Source of the DNA: Spongilla lacustris
Lineage: Eukaryota; Porifera; Demospongiae; Spongillida; Spongillidae
DNA: 64,000 bases
Reading direction: 5' to 3'
Assembly: GCA_949361645.1 (NCBI GenBank)
Contig: OX442417.1
Span: 2,307,418-2,371,417, forward strand
Below, in pieces: positions 11,515 to 36,681 of this stretch. Numbering within the stretch: position 1 is the stretch's first letter; each line of letters opens with the position of its first letter. The notes under the pieces were generated by a model. It was not told the origin of the DNA and did not search any database. It saw nothing but the letters and a program-made list of their open reading frames with translations. Both the position numbers and the translations under genes were made by a program.

Positions 11515-12919
11515 TGTGTCCGTGAAATTAGACGCCTTTTTTCATCCAACTCAATTTTCATAAAATTAGTCTCATTGATTCCACTTGCTATATAAAAATA
11601 TATCGCTGAGCTGTCACGAGCAATTCCTGCGTTTATATCTATTAATAAGCCATACTGATCTATAGTGGGATAGATAGTTCCCGTTTTTAGTTGCGGTAAA
11701 ACATTGCGTAGTACACTTTTTTCCTAGGCCATTGTATTTGAACCTGGTTTGCCCATGAGACTTCATTTTGCATGGATCCAGGTAGCATCAAGCTCATATT
11801 TAGCCTCTTCAGGGGTGGTGAAGCAGCTTGATATAATCATTATTTAACTTTGCAATAATCGTATTTGAGATTGCTGTACAGTGAATGACTTATTTATTGA
11901 TGGGCTATGGCAATGCATGGATCGAAGTATACTTACCTTTGTAACCACTTCCCAATTTGTGGCTATTTTTTAAAAACCATTCCAGTGACATCAAGCTTTT
12001 CGGCGATGAACCTATAACTGTTTCATCTCGCATATGCATAAAGAGTTACCAGGATGCATTAATTTGGAAGATGTAGCCAAGGAATTTATATCGGCGTACA
12101 CAGGTCGACGACTTCCATTTGACTTTTTTCCCATCGAATTTTGTTGCTGATGTTGTGGTCAAATAGGAATGAATTCAAGTCGCCCACGCGCCAGAAAGAT
12201 TAAAATAAGCCATCTGGAGCATATTTTCGCAATGTGCGAGCCGCTACTGTAGCCCAAATCTTCAGTTGCCTTGGTAACACAATCGCTATCTTAGCGACAT
12301 GTATATAGACTAGGAAACCCATTTATCTCACATCAGCCGCTAATTGGGTGATAATGAACCACGCTGCAATCCGATTGGACTTGGTATAAGCTTGTCACCC
12401 TACATGTGTACCACCCGATTTTATCGATTTTTGAAGCCTTATATATGGAGGTCATGGCCAGAAGTTTTCCAAGGTACAGTACATGTAAAAGGTGCCCTGG
12501 TCCTATTAGCACCGGAAACACGTGTACATGCATGCATTACCGATACATGTAATAATAATACCACTTTCACATGTAGCAGGCATAATATTTGACGTGAGGG
12601 TTTAAAAAATATTTTTTTTAATGCCTTCACGCTTCACGTAGGAAAGCTCGAAAAGAAAAAAAACCGTGCTGAGAAGATTTCGAAGTTACATTAAAGTTGT
12701 GTAGACGAGTCGCAAGATGAATGTGAGGAGCGTGGCAGTTTTCAATAAGCGCATCAAAAAAAAAAGCCGATTCTGAAAGTAAGAAGGATAGCGTGAAGGC
12801 CCAATACTAGCTAGCTAGCTTGATCCGGATAGAAACCCTAGCAGAAATTAGGCACGCGCATATACATGTACATGTAGGTGTTCGACAAAATGGGCTTAAA
12901 AAATTTCACGGAAGCGGTG
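11515..12919. mobile_element. CACCG-family TTAA element relic
   Basis: The left end (TGTCCGTGAAATTAGACGCC) and the right end (ACGGAAGCGGTG, followed by TTAA at 12920-12923) are inverted copies of the CACCGCGTCCGTGAAATTCG termini of the element at 18336-19285. The left terminal CACC has decayed. The body is shared with 38398 onward and 59265 onward. No transposase is recognised. A degraded minus-strand frame near 11450-11790 corresponds to the 97-codon frame at 59208-59501. Confidence 0.55.
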
Positions 12920-12923
12920 TTAA

Positions 12924-14375
12924 TCATAGATTGACTGAAACGGGAGTGACTTAAGTCAGTGACTTAAGTCACTACCCTGGGATACGGTGAAATGAGATTT
13001 ATACCCAGCTATTCAAACAAATTCTTTACATGTGGTTGATTGTTAATACAGATAACAGCAGGTTCACATAAATGAATTTCATTTAGGCTACACATGATCA
13101 CTTCGGGAGTACATGTATATGCATGCTTGCGTGTACAAAGGCATGGTAAATCACTGATTATATATGTGCTTTACTATACAGGCACTTCCTTACTTAGACT
13201 TCAGTCCACATAAGGCAACAATGTTGCCATTTTCCATTTCAGAACACACAGTACAATAGTTCTTGCACAGGCTTTTGCATACACTGCAAGCACTACTAGC
13301 ATTGGTAGCTACACAAGTAGCAGAGTTTTTGTCCTACAATGGATGCAGGCACAATGGGGCAATGTTGTGTGGAAATGTTGCATGTTAATCCTGTTGCTGA
13401 GCGTGCATGAGTATAGGTTTACGTTTATTGGTACTTGCATGTATATAAGTAAAGCTACAGCAACTGCTTCTGTGCCTGGGTGGAACCATTGAACAGAGAG
13501 TACGCGTCGTCAAAAATATGATACCTATTTGCAGCTCTCATGATCAAACCAATAAGTATTCAGTGGCCTTAGGGCATCCTACAGGCAATCGGTCTTGAAA
13601 TCACATCTGGCCGGCAGCATGCATTTGTAATGGAAAAGACAATTTCCAGTAGTCCTGTGTACCTCTCCTACATCGTTACCCCACAAAATGTGTGTATCAA
13701 ACTGAGGTGAGGATCTCCAGCCTTCAACAATGCCATCTACTGCCTTCCATTGTACGCCATGACAAAATAAACTACTGCCATCACCGACGTCATCGCTTTC
13801 TTGCTCATGCATGTGGTTCTTCAATCGCCGGGTTTGGGGAACTAATTGCTATAGAAATGGCTGTGGGAATGGATGCTTCAGCATTGCCGCCTGCTGCAGT
13901 GCTGTGCCGCCTAATGCTGCGTGCGGAAAACGCCTTCAAAGTAGCGCCTTCATAAAAATAAATGATGCATTTTACACTACGTCCTTTACCGTTAATTCTC
14001 TGTACACCCCCAAGGAGTTTTGTTTCGTTAAAAAGCCTTCCGTACCTCTGCTTTGCATGTTTGTTGCCTAATATCTTAGCTCCGTTGCATGTAACACGAT
14101 CGTCAACAAGGAAAGGCATCGCGGTTTGAACACAAAAAAGGGGCGTATTTTGTAATGTTTGCCGCCAAACAGCGATACAAGCTGCCCTATTTGCTACGCT
14201 CCTCTGGCTTAAAATACAACCATTTTAGAACAGTTTAAAGCTGCATGCCACACAGTACGTGCACAATTGAAAAAAAAACGCACTGGCGTCACCAATTCGA
14301 GTGTTTTATCGTTTCAAAAGTTCAGTGACTTAAGTCACTAATTAATGACTTAAGTCACGATCCGTCAATCTATGA
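12924..14375. mobile_element. TTAA-flanked DNA transposon (1.45 kb)
   Basis: TIRs begin TCATAGATTGAC and each contains two copies of the palindrome TGACTTAAGTCA (12952-12985 and 14325-14358). TTAA flanks it on both sides (12920-12923, 14376-14379). An unoccupied paralogous site exists at 46380-46383, where 'gcggtgTTAAtac' continues without the insert, which fixes the TSD as TTAA. TTAA duplications are typical of piggyBac and Kolobok elements. Short minus-strand frames include a Cys-rich C-terminus at about 13189-13335 (CSVCKSLCKNYCTVC), which might be a transposase zinc finger. Non-autonomous or decayed. Confidence 0.85.
13805..14119 (-). CDS. Unknown ORF inside TTAA element
   Basis: A 104-codon frame on the minus strand inside the 1.45 kb TTAA element, with another 81-codon frame (13579-13824) following it. 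I recognise no domain. If the element once coded for a transposase these could be remnants of it; equally they may be chance frames. Confidence 0.2.
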   Translation of the reverse strand: MPFLVDDRVTCNGAKILGNKHAKQRYGRLFNETKLLGGVQRINGKGRSVKCIIYFYEGATLKAFSARSIRRHSTAAGGNAEASIPTAISIAISSPNPAIEEPHA

Positions 14376-14379
14376 TTAA

Positions 14380-14607
14380 TACCCCCCATGAAAACCAAAT
14401 TGCTCTAAAAGGTACATTTAGAGGTCTTCCTCTGCCTCCCGGCCTCCAAGCACCTCCCTCCCCCTTCTTCCGCAACAGTTACTTGTTAAATACAACGCCG
14501 CTCACCTCGCCATAACGATATCCAACACTGAGATTGGTCACGTGAATTTGTATAGTCGAAAATTTACCTGTAGGATTTAACGACCCCCTCCGCCCCCTTA
14601 CGTGTGA

Positions 14608-14638
<31 letters not shown>

Positions 14639-14764
14639 AAATGGCAGAGCGTATCTCCAAAACCCATCACGCCACCACTTACTTCTTTCAAACGCACATA
14701 TAGCAGTACAACTTCTTTCTTTAAAGATCTAACCGTTGGGAATTGCAATGACATGCTTCAGTGC
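14380..14764. other. Flank shared with 46384-46585
   Basis: Continuation of the host sequence after the TTAA insertion, homologous to 46384-46585. It includes a homopolymer C tract (14609-14636) and a possible minus-strand exon end at 14517 (TATGGCGAG, then donor GTGAGC). No gene is assigned. Confidence 0.4.
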
Positions 14765-16573
14765 CAGGGCCGCCGAGAGGGGGGGGGCCGGGGGGGCTGC
14801 TGACCCCGGGGCCCGTCGTTAAACATGGGGCCCGGGCCACCTGGCTGGTCTCTTTATTTTTTTTGTGTGTGTGATTGATGTTTTGTTTTGATCATTGCGC
14901 AGGCGCAATAAAATTGTATATATGTACCTACGTTCGCGCGATCCGTGCGGATTAGAATGTATAATTCATAATTTCGCCAAATTCATTTCAGTTCTAAACT
15001 GTACAAGCATAAGTCCGGGTGGCAGAAAAGAAAGGAAAGAGTTGTAAGAGAAAAGAACCGCGCCCTACCAAAAGACTCGACAAAATTTTTGAAATGTTTA
15101 GGCTTCAGCTTTATCACAAACACCTTCACCGACATAGCTAGGAACGACGATCGCGATGATCTATATACATAACGATCAGTTCCAGTGCTGAGCATGAAAT
15201 TGCATGGGTGTATTTGTCAAAAAGGAAATCAGGGAGCAAATTTGTTGGGTAGTTGCGCTTATAAATGCATGGGACTTGAACCGACCGTTTGAAGTTTTGA
15301 GTGCACTTGGACTCTGTGATTTGCTCTGTTCGTCAGCAGCCAGCATTAGAAACATGTGACTAGTATTTGTTACGTATGTGTCGTCATTTTTTTTAAATCT
15401 GTCATTGCAGAATTCTAGTGGCACAACTGTGCTAGCCGTGTTAAGAAAGTGGTGTATGTGGAAGATTTTTATGACCATGCATGTCAAGTTGTCAACAACG
15501 AGGTCATGTATAACGTAGGTTACAAAAAAAAAAAAAACACTTATAAAGGAAATTGAAAAGCACTAGTAGCCTCAAGTGCGTGTTAAAGTAGCTACAAGGT
15601 TGATCGCCTGATGATTGGATAGGTATATATGGACCATTTGTCTGATTCCTGCTCTTCATAGGAGAGGGGCAAGGAGGTGGCCTGGAACCTTGCACCAAAA
15701 GAGTTGCATATCTTATTTTCAAAGTCAAGGACAGAGGTAGTGCGAAGATGGAGGAAATGATATTGTTTGTCATTTTAATCAATGGAAATAAGTCTTGGGT
15801 TGATTGGCTACATGTGCATGAAATTGAACGAAAGTAAGTAATTTATATATGCAAGGCCAATGGAAATCTTGGTGTAATAATTTGTTTCCACTGAAACTGG
15901 TGATTATGAGGAAGGGGAAATGCATTTCATATTTGGTAGCATTATAGGAGGCTCGCCAAGCAACTGTACAAAGGGAGACACGAAGGACTGCTCATCAAGA
16001 CGTGATGAACCTTATACCTCATTTTCCCGGCAGAGTTCTGAAGTCTGCATGAACCATGGCGCAGTTTACTGTGCTCGGTATCTCATCAGTAGAGAAAAAA
16101 TGTATTTGTACACTATAGGGCTTTTTTAATACTGCAAGTGTATGTTATTATAATTATATACTCGTTATACCCATCGTAATATAATTATGTACATATTACA
16201 GATCGGCTATGCTTTGCGCACGAGCAAACCCAGGATTGTCCTGATTTATGCTTTGCGCCGGCACGAGCAATCCCAGGATTGCGCGGCCAGTCCATGGTTT
16301 AATCTATGATGATGGTTTATACCACAAACCATTGATCCAGGGTTGCGCAAATCCATGCTTTGCGCGTAACATAATGTAACATAACCATACCGGCACGCCG
16401 TACATGTGTATTTAATTTTCGCCACATGCACTAACAACAAATGAATAGTTTATAACCCAATACACGAAAGCGATGTATTTTCCCCCTGTATGGTGTTTTA
16501 TATCTACCGCCCATTAATGGGGCCCGGAAGGGCTATATAGCCCTGGGGCCCGTGCCAGCTCTCGACGGCCCTG
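14765..16573. mobile_element. hAT-type element (1.8 kb)
   Basis: Termini CAGGGCCGCCGAGAG and CTCTCGACGGCCCTG form short TIRs, and a perfect 8-bp TSD, TTCAGTGC, flanks it at 14757-14764 and 16574-16581. An 8-bp TSD with CAGGG ends is the hAT signature. Just inside both ends are inverted GGGGCCCGGG-type blocks. The internal frames (for example 15176-15487 minus) show no transposase domain that I recognise. A second inverted repeat built on 'ccaggattgcgc' and 'ccagggttgcgc' sits at about 16200-16375. Confidence 0.8.
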
Positions 16574-16581
16574 TTCAGTGC

Positions 16582-17423
16582 CAGTGGCGTAAGAACGGTT
16601 CAAAAAGTGAGGGGGGAGGGGGGGGGGGAGGGCTAGAATTAATTTATTCATAAGTGGGTGTGGTAAAACGAAGCTATCAGTTGAGGGGTGGCCAGGTGGG
16701 ACCTGGCACGGTCCCACCTGCGGGTCTAAATCATATAAAGCACGGGGGCTGTCGCGGCGAAAGTGGTCCTACCTCATTGCCAGAAATTTCGAACATCGAC
16801 CCATAACTCTGGCCAGGAATGCAATATCAAAATTCTACTTTCACCATTACGAATGTATTTGTTAGCTAAGATTTATCAAAACATAAAAACAGCTAATTAT
16901 TAATTCAAATTAATTAACGACAACAAATTTTATTTTAAGTACCTATATGAGCAGGGAGTTAATTATCGTACAAAAATATCTCTTTTAGTACAATTTTTAG
17001 TTTCGATTCCGTGTATTGATTGTTACGCATATGCGCGTTGTGGCAGCGTCATCGCGTTACTAAAAATGACTCTTACGTCACTCAGATCCCCCAATTCATT
17101 TTGATAGTCTGGGGACCTGATACCTGACTTTCTGTTCCCCAGACTACGAGCAGCCCCTCCTCCCATTTAGTGATAGGTGTTTTTTGTTTACTTTTCTTGA
17201 GTTCGAAGCTCTTTCGTACGTAATTTGGCTGAAACAGATATACGGATGTGCGCTTTCATTGGAACAATATGGAAGAAGTACGTCCTTCTGGCTGGACTTT
17301 GCGATCGGGCGACGGGGCTTGTGAATTTGACCTCTGGAGTGGCCACCAAAAGGGTGGATTGTTCCACACGGACTAGACCATGCAAGAGGGATTAATATCA
17401 AGATTCAAGTCTTCATGTGCCAT
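16582..17423. other. Spacer without recognised gene
   Basis: GC-rich start with a G tract, then AT-rich sequence from about 16840 to 17090. A minus-strand frame at 17144-17401 is open but carries no recognisable domain. Nothing further is supported. Confidence 0.35.
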
Positions 17424-17728
17424 CAGGGCCGGTGAGAGCCGTCGTGAGGCCCGGAGTAACATATCGTTTGGGGGCCCCGTAGCTATACGCCCTGGAAATA
17501 CGAGCGGAGAGGGGAGGGGGATCCCCCTCGAGATAGGCCAAATACGAGTTTTTTTTAATACATATACATCATATACATGTACACTAGATTTAAACGGCAT
17601 CAGTACATTGTTTAGCTATAATACAGTACAATTTTGGACCGCGGGGCCCCTATTATACCTTGGGGCCCGGGTAAGGTAACCCCGCTTACCCCCCCCCCCC
17701 CCCCCCCTCCCCCTCCTCACCGGCCCTG
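17424..17728. mobile_element. Short hAT-type MITE
   Basis: Ends CAGGGCCGGTGAGAG and CTCACCGGCCCTG, 305 bp, no coding capacity. The flanking octamers (TGTGCCAT and TGTGCGTT) match at six of eight positions, consistent with an old 8-bp TSD. A C tract at 17690-17707 lies just inside the right end. Confidence 0.65.
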
Positions 17729-17993
17729 TGTGCGTTAATAGCCAAGGTGCTTTGCCAATGGAAGAGCACTATTCCAAAACTTACATTTACATTGATTATA
17801 ATGAAAGTCTACACATCGGAGCGCTGAGCAGTCTAATACTAGGTCAAAGCCTCTGCATCTGCAGGCCCAAAGCACACTACTGTGACTCCACCCCCTTCCC
17901 CTGTTATGGCATCAGGACTAATGCTTGCTGGCATCAGGTTCAAACAGCCCCCAAATTGCACACAGTGTGTGCATAGGTACATGTAATGTGCAT

Positions 17994-18331
17994 TTAAAAC
18001 ATACACAATACGTATGTCCTATATACTTTGCTATACCCTCTTCCGAAGTTCTGAATGGTGTCAGTGGGAAGGCCTGCTATGGATTCATTGTAGCCACATT
18101 GCTCTACCAGGGATAGAAAGGTGGAACAGGAGCGATTAGATGTGAGTGGCCTCCTATCTTTGAAGTAGGTGAGGAGTGAGTGGAACAGCAACAGCATTAT
18201 ATCTGTAGGCCTCCATTGCTGGAACTGGACACGTGTGCCTGCCTTTGGTATGCTCAACACACCTGACCATCTGTTTGGTTTTGGTACACTTGATGAAGAA
18301 AGAAGTGAATGCCCTCCAGATTGTGTGTACT
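17994..18331 (-). CDS. Possible exon of unknown gene interrupted by a transposon
   Basis: The minus-strand frame is open for about 110 codons and reads like ordinary protein (QWRPTDIMLLLFHS, VEQCGYNESIAGLPTDTI). It is cut on its upstream side by the TTAA element at 18336. I cannot name a family. Host sequence resumes at 19286, but no continuation of the frame was convincing. Confidence 0.2.
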
Positions 18332-18335
18332 TTAA

Positions 18336-19285
18336 CACCGCGTCCGTGAAATTCGAATGTTTTTTGGTCGAACTCAACTTTTTAAAAATTAGTCGGAACG
18401 CCCCAATTGTCTGGAAAAGCATATTTTTTATACAGTTCAACCATCGCCAGTACATTTGGCGTTGTTGTCTGCCTTATATCTATCATGGACACGGACCTGT
18501 ATGTGTTCATAGTGACGCGGTTTGATGTTTTTCGGTTACGAAGCGTTGCTGGGGACACTTTTTTTCTAGACAATTAAGAGCCGTTTTAGATACGATTTTA
18601 AATGTCATTTGGTACGAATAGGAGGCCACAATGAATACTGTGTTGGCAGTTAGCTTAGTTCTTGTACAAAACTCACTTACAGTTATTCACCTCGTTCGAG
18701 GACTTACATAGATCAGTGTAGTTAATTTATATCTGGGTACGAGATAATCAAATAACCGGACGGGAACGAACAACTGGAGGAAAGAGGGCGGTGTACTTGT
18801 CTCACGTGGTGCATATTTATAGTAACTTATCGTAGTGACGTTTGTAACGCAGACTCGCGTGACGTCAATCAACACGTAAAATTACATTACGTATGGCCAA
18901 AATTAGGCGTTTAGGTCTGGCGACGAGATCAAAAAGAGTTTTATTGCTTGTTTCTACGCTAACGCGATAGGCTATTGCCAGAATTTGTTCAAGCGCTACC
19001 TATCCGATCCAGTTGAGCATGTCTATGTTGTTTTTAAATTCCGAAACCTTGTCAGAAAAAAGTGTCCCTTTTCCGGTAACAGTCTTACCCTCTCAACTCT
19101 AAACAAATGCAGGTCCTCGGCGGAAGTGGTTACAAGGCTGACAGTAGCTCCAAACATCGTGTATGGAGTTGAACTACTATAGGTACACCGCTATTTGTGG
19201 CTATTGCAACCCTTCAGACTAATTTTCCAAAAAGTGAGTTCGACAAAATAGGCCAAAAAAACATTCGAATTTCACGGACGCGGTG
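18336..19285. mobile_element. CACCG-family TTAA element (950 bp)
   Basis: TIRs of about 60 bp start CACCGCGTCCGTGAAATTCG on both sides and continue through GTCGAACTCA and ATTAGTC. TTAA flanks at 18332-18335 and 19286-19289. No coding sequence is recognised. This is the best-preserved member of the family also seen at 11515-12919, at 38398 (left end) and at 46379 (right end). Confidence 0.8.
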
Positions 19286-19289
19286 TTAA

Positions 19290-19498
19290 AAAAAGTTCTC
19301 AGGCAGCATCAGATTAGGCTAACCAAAGTTTACATTGCACACAATGACCCTACATTGTATTGGTGGCACATAATGAATTTCTTTTCAGGGCCAAGTTACA
19401 AAACACACACAAAAACACATATACATGTACACATGCAAACATGCATAACATGTGCCCCTGCCCAGTTTTCGTATATAGCAATAAGTGGACTGCTCTCC

Positions 19499-19529
<31 letters not shown>

Positions 19530-21080
19530 GTTTTCAGTTTTCGTGTGCCACTGCGCCCTCTGGTAAAACTGCCCATTAAGTTGGTATAAGTTCCCAGGGT
19601 AGTCCTACATGTACATAGGTACATGCCAGTAGTTAGGTACTTAGTAGATAGATATACATATACATGTAGGTCTTAGGCCTAATGTAGATATGGTACTCTT
19701 AGGTAGGTATGTAGGTACATATATAACTTCAGGGCTCGCACATCCGCACTTTTCACACCTCGCACATCAGCAAAAATAATTATATTCACCAGAAATTGTA
19801 GAAACTGTTAGCTTTCATAAGCAAACCCTATCCATCACTCCCGCTAGCCATATAATAATTTCACTGTTTACACGCGCCTGCACCTTGGGATATCAATGCA
19901 ATTAGCATGTACAAACTTTGTTACCACCCCCCAAAACATGCACTGCACCCCCTCCACCCCTCCATCACCACTGTACCCCTCCATCACCACTGCACTATTG
20001 CAACACGTAGATGGATATGGTGATTTGATATGACAAATGTGTTATGGTACCATACATTTTGTAGCTGCAGCATTACATTCAAAAATGGGATATTAGGACA
20101 GCTTTGCCAACTATTCATACGGAGAACACAGATCAATTGCGTTCAGGTCTCTGGCTCATTGAGGCAGATGGACATTGCAGACAAATCGTGGCTTTGCCTA
20201 CACGCGGTGGGACGAGACACCATGCATTATTTTGTACGTATTGGGTAATGGTGGCTAGCTGTTTTTCTTACCTTGGTTAGTACCATCCAGCAATTAATTG
20301 CAAATATGAGCATTTGAAATCAATTCTTCGTGCATTTGAAGACACTGCCAGTGTAAAGGTTAGCCTATGAACTGCTAGCTATGTGCAGTTAAAAGACAGA
20401 TCACTTGCAGTGATACCCCAGTTACACTCATAATCTCTCCCTGCATGGCCAGGACCTTGTACAATAGCAAGTGTACGATATCAGCAAGTATCCTGATATC
20501 GTCTGTGATTGCCTCAGTACATGTAAGTACTTAGTATGCTGAACCGAAGCTGTGATAGTGGGTGCTATCCACTCATATTTTATAGCATCCTCCAACATGT
20601 CGTGTCGATGTGTGTGCTTTGCAGTTTGCTCATTTTCCACCTCACAAGACAGTACTTTAGCAAGTTAATGGAGATGGTTGCGTTCTGCATTCACTGGGTG
20701 TTATATTACAGGTGTACACAGTGTGGCACAGTGAAATCAAAAGGCTGAACTAAACAAACTGACTCAAGTAATACAAATTTAAGTGAAGAGGTAACCTGTA
20801 CAACATGAGTAGGCACCACAAAGAGGGTAAAGGCATGTTTACATGAAGCCAGATGTCTACCATGCATACAATATACTTATAGGCACATGTTATGTACATG
20901 CACAGATGCATACGCACAAGTGTGTATGGTTCCTACACATACAAAGAAGCAGTATTACATGTAGCTTATATCCCCATGGCAGCCAGCCTAACCTGATCGC
21001 ACTCCACAGACATTTGTCTGCAATGTCCATCTGCCTCAATGAGCCAGAGACCTGAACGCAATTCACAGTAATAAATTGTT
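19290..21080. other. Spacer before the middle unit
   Basis: No gene is supported. It contains a 30-bp C tract (about 19500-19529), CT/CA-rich text near 19920-19995, and two inverted copies of a short exon-like sequence, listed separately. Confidence 0.4.
20128..21065. repeat. Inverted pair of an exon-like block
   Basis: The block encoding NCVQVSGSLRQMDIADK occurs on the plus strand at about 20136-20190 and inverted on the minus strand at about 21008-21062, roughly 820 bp apart. Such W/C-x-QVSG-L-x-Q-x-D text resembles a tectonin-type beta-propeller repeat (W-x-x-V-x-G-x-L-x-x-V-x-V). I take it as a fragment of a captured or duplicated exon; no complete gene surrounds it. Confidence 0.45.
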
Positions 21081-22309
21081 TGTGCAATAAAGTGCTTAAC
21101 ACTAATATTTTAAACTAACCAGCAGTCTTTTCAAAACCATTGCTAATGTTGAATACAAGATACAACAAAAATCCGCACATGCACATTGATATGAACTAAG
21201 ATACTGCAATGCCCAGCATTGAACAACTAGTCAACACAAACATGTTCTCAACGGTGTACTGTGGCCTGGATGGTGAAGAGCTGAGGGGATTGGAGATCGG
21301 TAACAATGCTCACATTTTTCTATAACTGAACCAATTCATCATTCCCTTATTTCCCTATGTCAAGTACCACCCACATTAAATGTTTCTGCCTTAATTTCAG
21401 TTAATCCATGACACACAGACCTTCCCAGAGGACCATTTACATATAAGGGTGTGAACAGAGATGTACTTCCTTCTTTCTTAATAATCATCCAGATGGTTAT
21501 ACTCAACTTAGCTTTACTATGCACGTCCCTTCATACACAGTATGTACATACATGTATATGCCACAGTCATTATATACACTGTAAAAACAGTAGCAATTAA
21601 CACAGCAATCCAAATATATTTCAATCCCGTGAATCGAAATACATAATAACATTTGGATTAATAAACAATTCAAGCATTTAGCACATTAGCGTAGGATTGT
21701 AAACAATCATATGTTTATGGATTGCAATAATTTGGATTGATCTTTATACCTCCGTAATTATTTATTTTTATATAGTGCCACACATTTCAAGATTTTAATT
21801 TGATATTGGATCCCCTCATTCCAAGTGGTATAAACGTATGGACTCGTATAATTACATGGCCATAGCCTTCAAAACTTGTTCTATGGTTTAAACCGGACCA
21901 GTTTTGTCCAGTTTTTAAATGGACCAGTTTTTCCCCATGCAGACCACGTAACTATATAGTCCTGGTACATGTATGCCACTGATTAATTGGTCCACACAAA
22001 TACCAAGGCACACTTACACATCGAGCATGTGGGTAAGGTCATAAGGTATGCAGGAATGCCGGCCCTTAGTTATCTATACGTTAGTTAGCAACAGCGAGGT
22101 CAAAGTACATAATATTATACGAGGGGAGGGGGGCAAAAAACAAAGTGGAAAACACCATACCCAACTTTGAAGAGCTCATTGAGAGCACCACAAACATGCT
22201 ATTATTATTTTTCAGGGGGTCTAGGTAAAAAAGTTATCAGAATCAAAGTTAGTTGGGGGGGGGGGGGGGGGTAGAAGGGGTCTTGCGTAAATGAAAAAAT
22301 TTCATCACT

Positions 22310-22315
22310 TTTATT
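22310..22315 (-). promoter_or_regulatory. Poly(A) signal of the PKHD1L1-like gene
   Basis: AATAAA on the minus strand, 35 nt after the TGA at 22350-22352. It supports 22350-22446 as the terminal exon rather than an internal one with a GTGAGT donor. Confidence 0.6.
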
Positions 22316-22349
22316 TAAAGCACTTTATCTCGCAATACAGCAACAATAC

Positions 22350-35501
<13,152 letters not shown>

Positions 35502-36681
35502 CTAACTTCATATTCTCCCAGGTTCTTACATGATCAAACATCACGCACCACACTCCACAAGTCTACAATTGTATCACACACCACTCTACACACAATCCAC
35601 CCATTACGTACCACATTACAGCACTCAAATCCCAATCCAACATTACTGTCAACCTCAGTCACATTCCTGGCCTGTACTATCAACCTCACCTCCCATCTAC
35701 CTCATCCACCTTCCTCCGTCACACCATCAACCGTTGAAACCGCAGTGCACAAGACACACCATAAAACTTTTTTTCATAAAGAAAACTTGGCCAAATAATC
35801 AATAGCTACCCAGCTTTTACCCCTCAAAGAAATGTGTGCACACTTTTGCATTAATTCCACGACCGTTCTTCATTTCTAGAATAGATACGAATAAACTCAA
35901 TAACTGTTCTTTGGAGAATCAATTCTTAGCTCCAACATCAGCTAGCTACCTTTGCAAAGCTTATTAGATATCTTTTGTGATCAACTAGAAGAAATCAGTT
36001 TGGAAAATTGGAAAGATTGCTACCCTTGTTGTGCTTTTTGGTGTAAAAATAGAAATCTCTGCAAGTGATTACGTAAAGCAGGTGTATAAACATGTTAATA
36101 TATATAGAATCACTCTTTAGTGAGGAAGGCAACAGTGGCATAAAAGGTATGGAAACGAATATCATCATGGTATGAACCTGATGGCTCTACATTTATATCA
36201 TATCTATGTTGTCTTATACATATACATGTAGGATCAATTATTTGATGCCTTACATATACAAATTATGCCTGGAGTTTACATGTATGTATGGATTTTTGTG
36301 ATGTTGATGTCAATCACCATGATGATTATAGTAATCATACACATGTATGCTGTTGTAATTGATAGGTGAAAATGTACCGAACATGTATATATGATGGTCT
36401 GTGATGAGAAAAGCTAGCGCTGAGAAAGAGATACGAAAGGTTTGTAAACAAGTACACAATGTATAAAAGTACCAAGTTTCTTCATTCACAAAAAGACCTT
36501 GCCAATGGATGCCAGGCCCCCCCCCCCCATAAAATTGTGCCTGGGGATGAGGTTGGAACCAGCCCAAAATTCAAGATTGCAAAAATCATTTTCTAATGCT
36601 AAATGCTAACTACAACTGTTCTAATAACACACTATTCTCTACATCCTGTTGTAACTGTACATGTGCTATGATAAAAAATTA
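35502..36681. other. Spacer upstream of PKHD1L1 exon 1
   Basis: Conserved with 8628-9756 and 56273-57320. I searched it for the preceding exon (the N-terminal part of the first G8 domain) and found none. A C tract lies at 36519-36528. Confidence 0.4.

Larger units (their letters stand above)
1..12500. repeat. Segmental duplication unit A
   Basis: Positions 1 to about 12500 match about 47922 to 60192 (unit B) in order and orientation, with short indels and scattered substitutions. The homology covers the 3' end of a PKHD1L1-like gene, a RING-TRAF gene, a 3 kb non-coding stretch, PKHD1L1 exons 1-6, a second RING-TRAF gene and about 1.5 kb beyond. The left end is cut by the window. Parts of it (about 180-1240 and 6827-12220) also match the middle unit at 21.1-22.9 kb and 33.6-38.7 kb. 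The copies are by-eye alignments; no identity value was computed. A true duplication or an uncollapsed second haplotype would look alike here. Confidence 0.9.
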
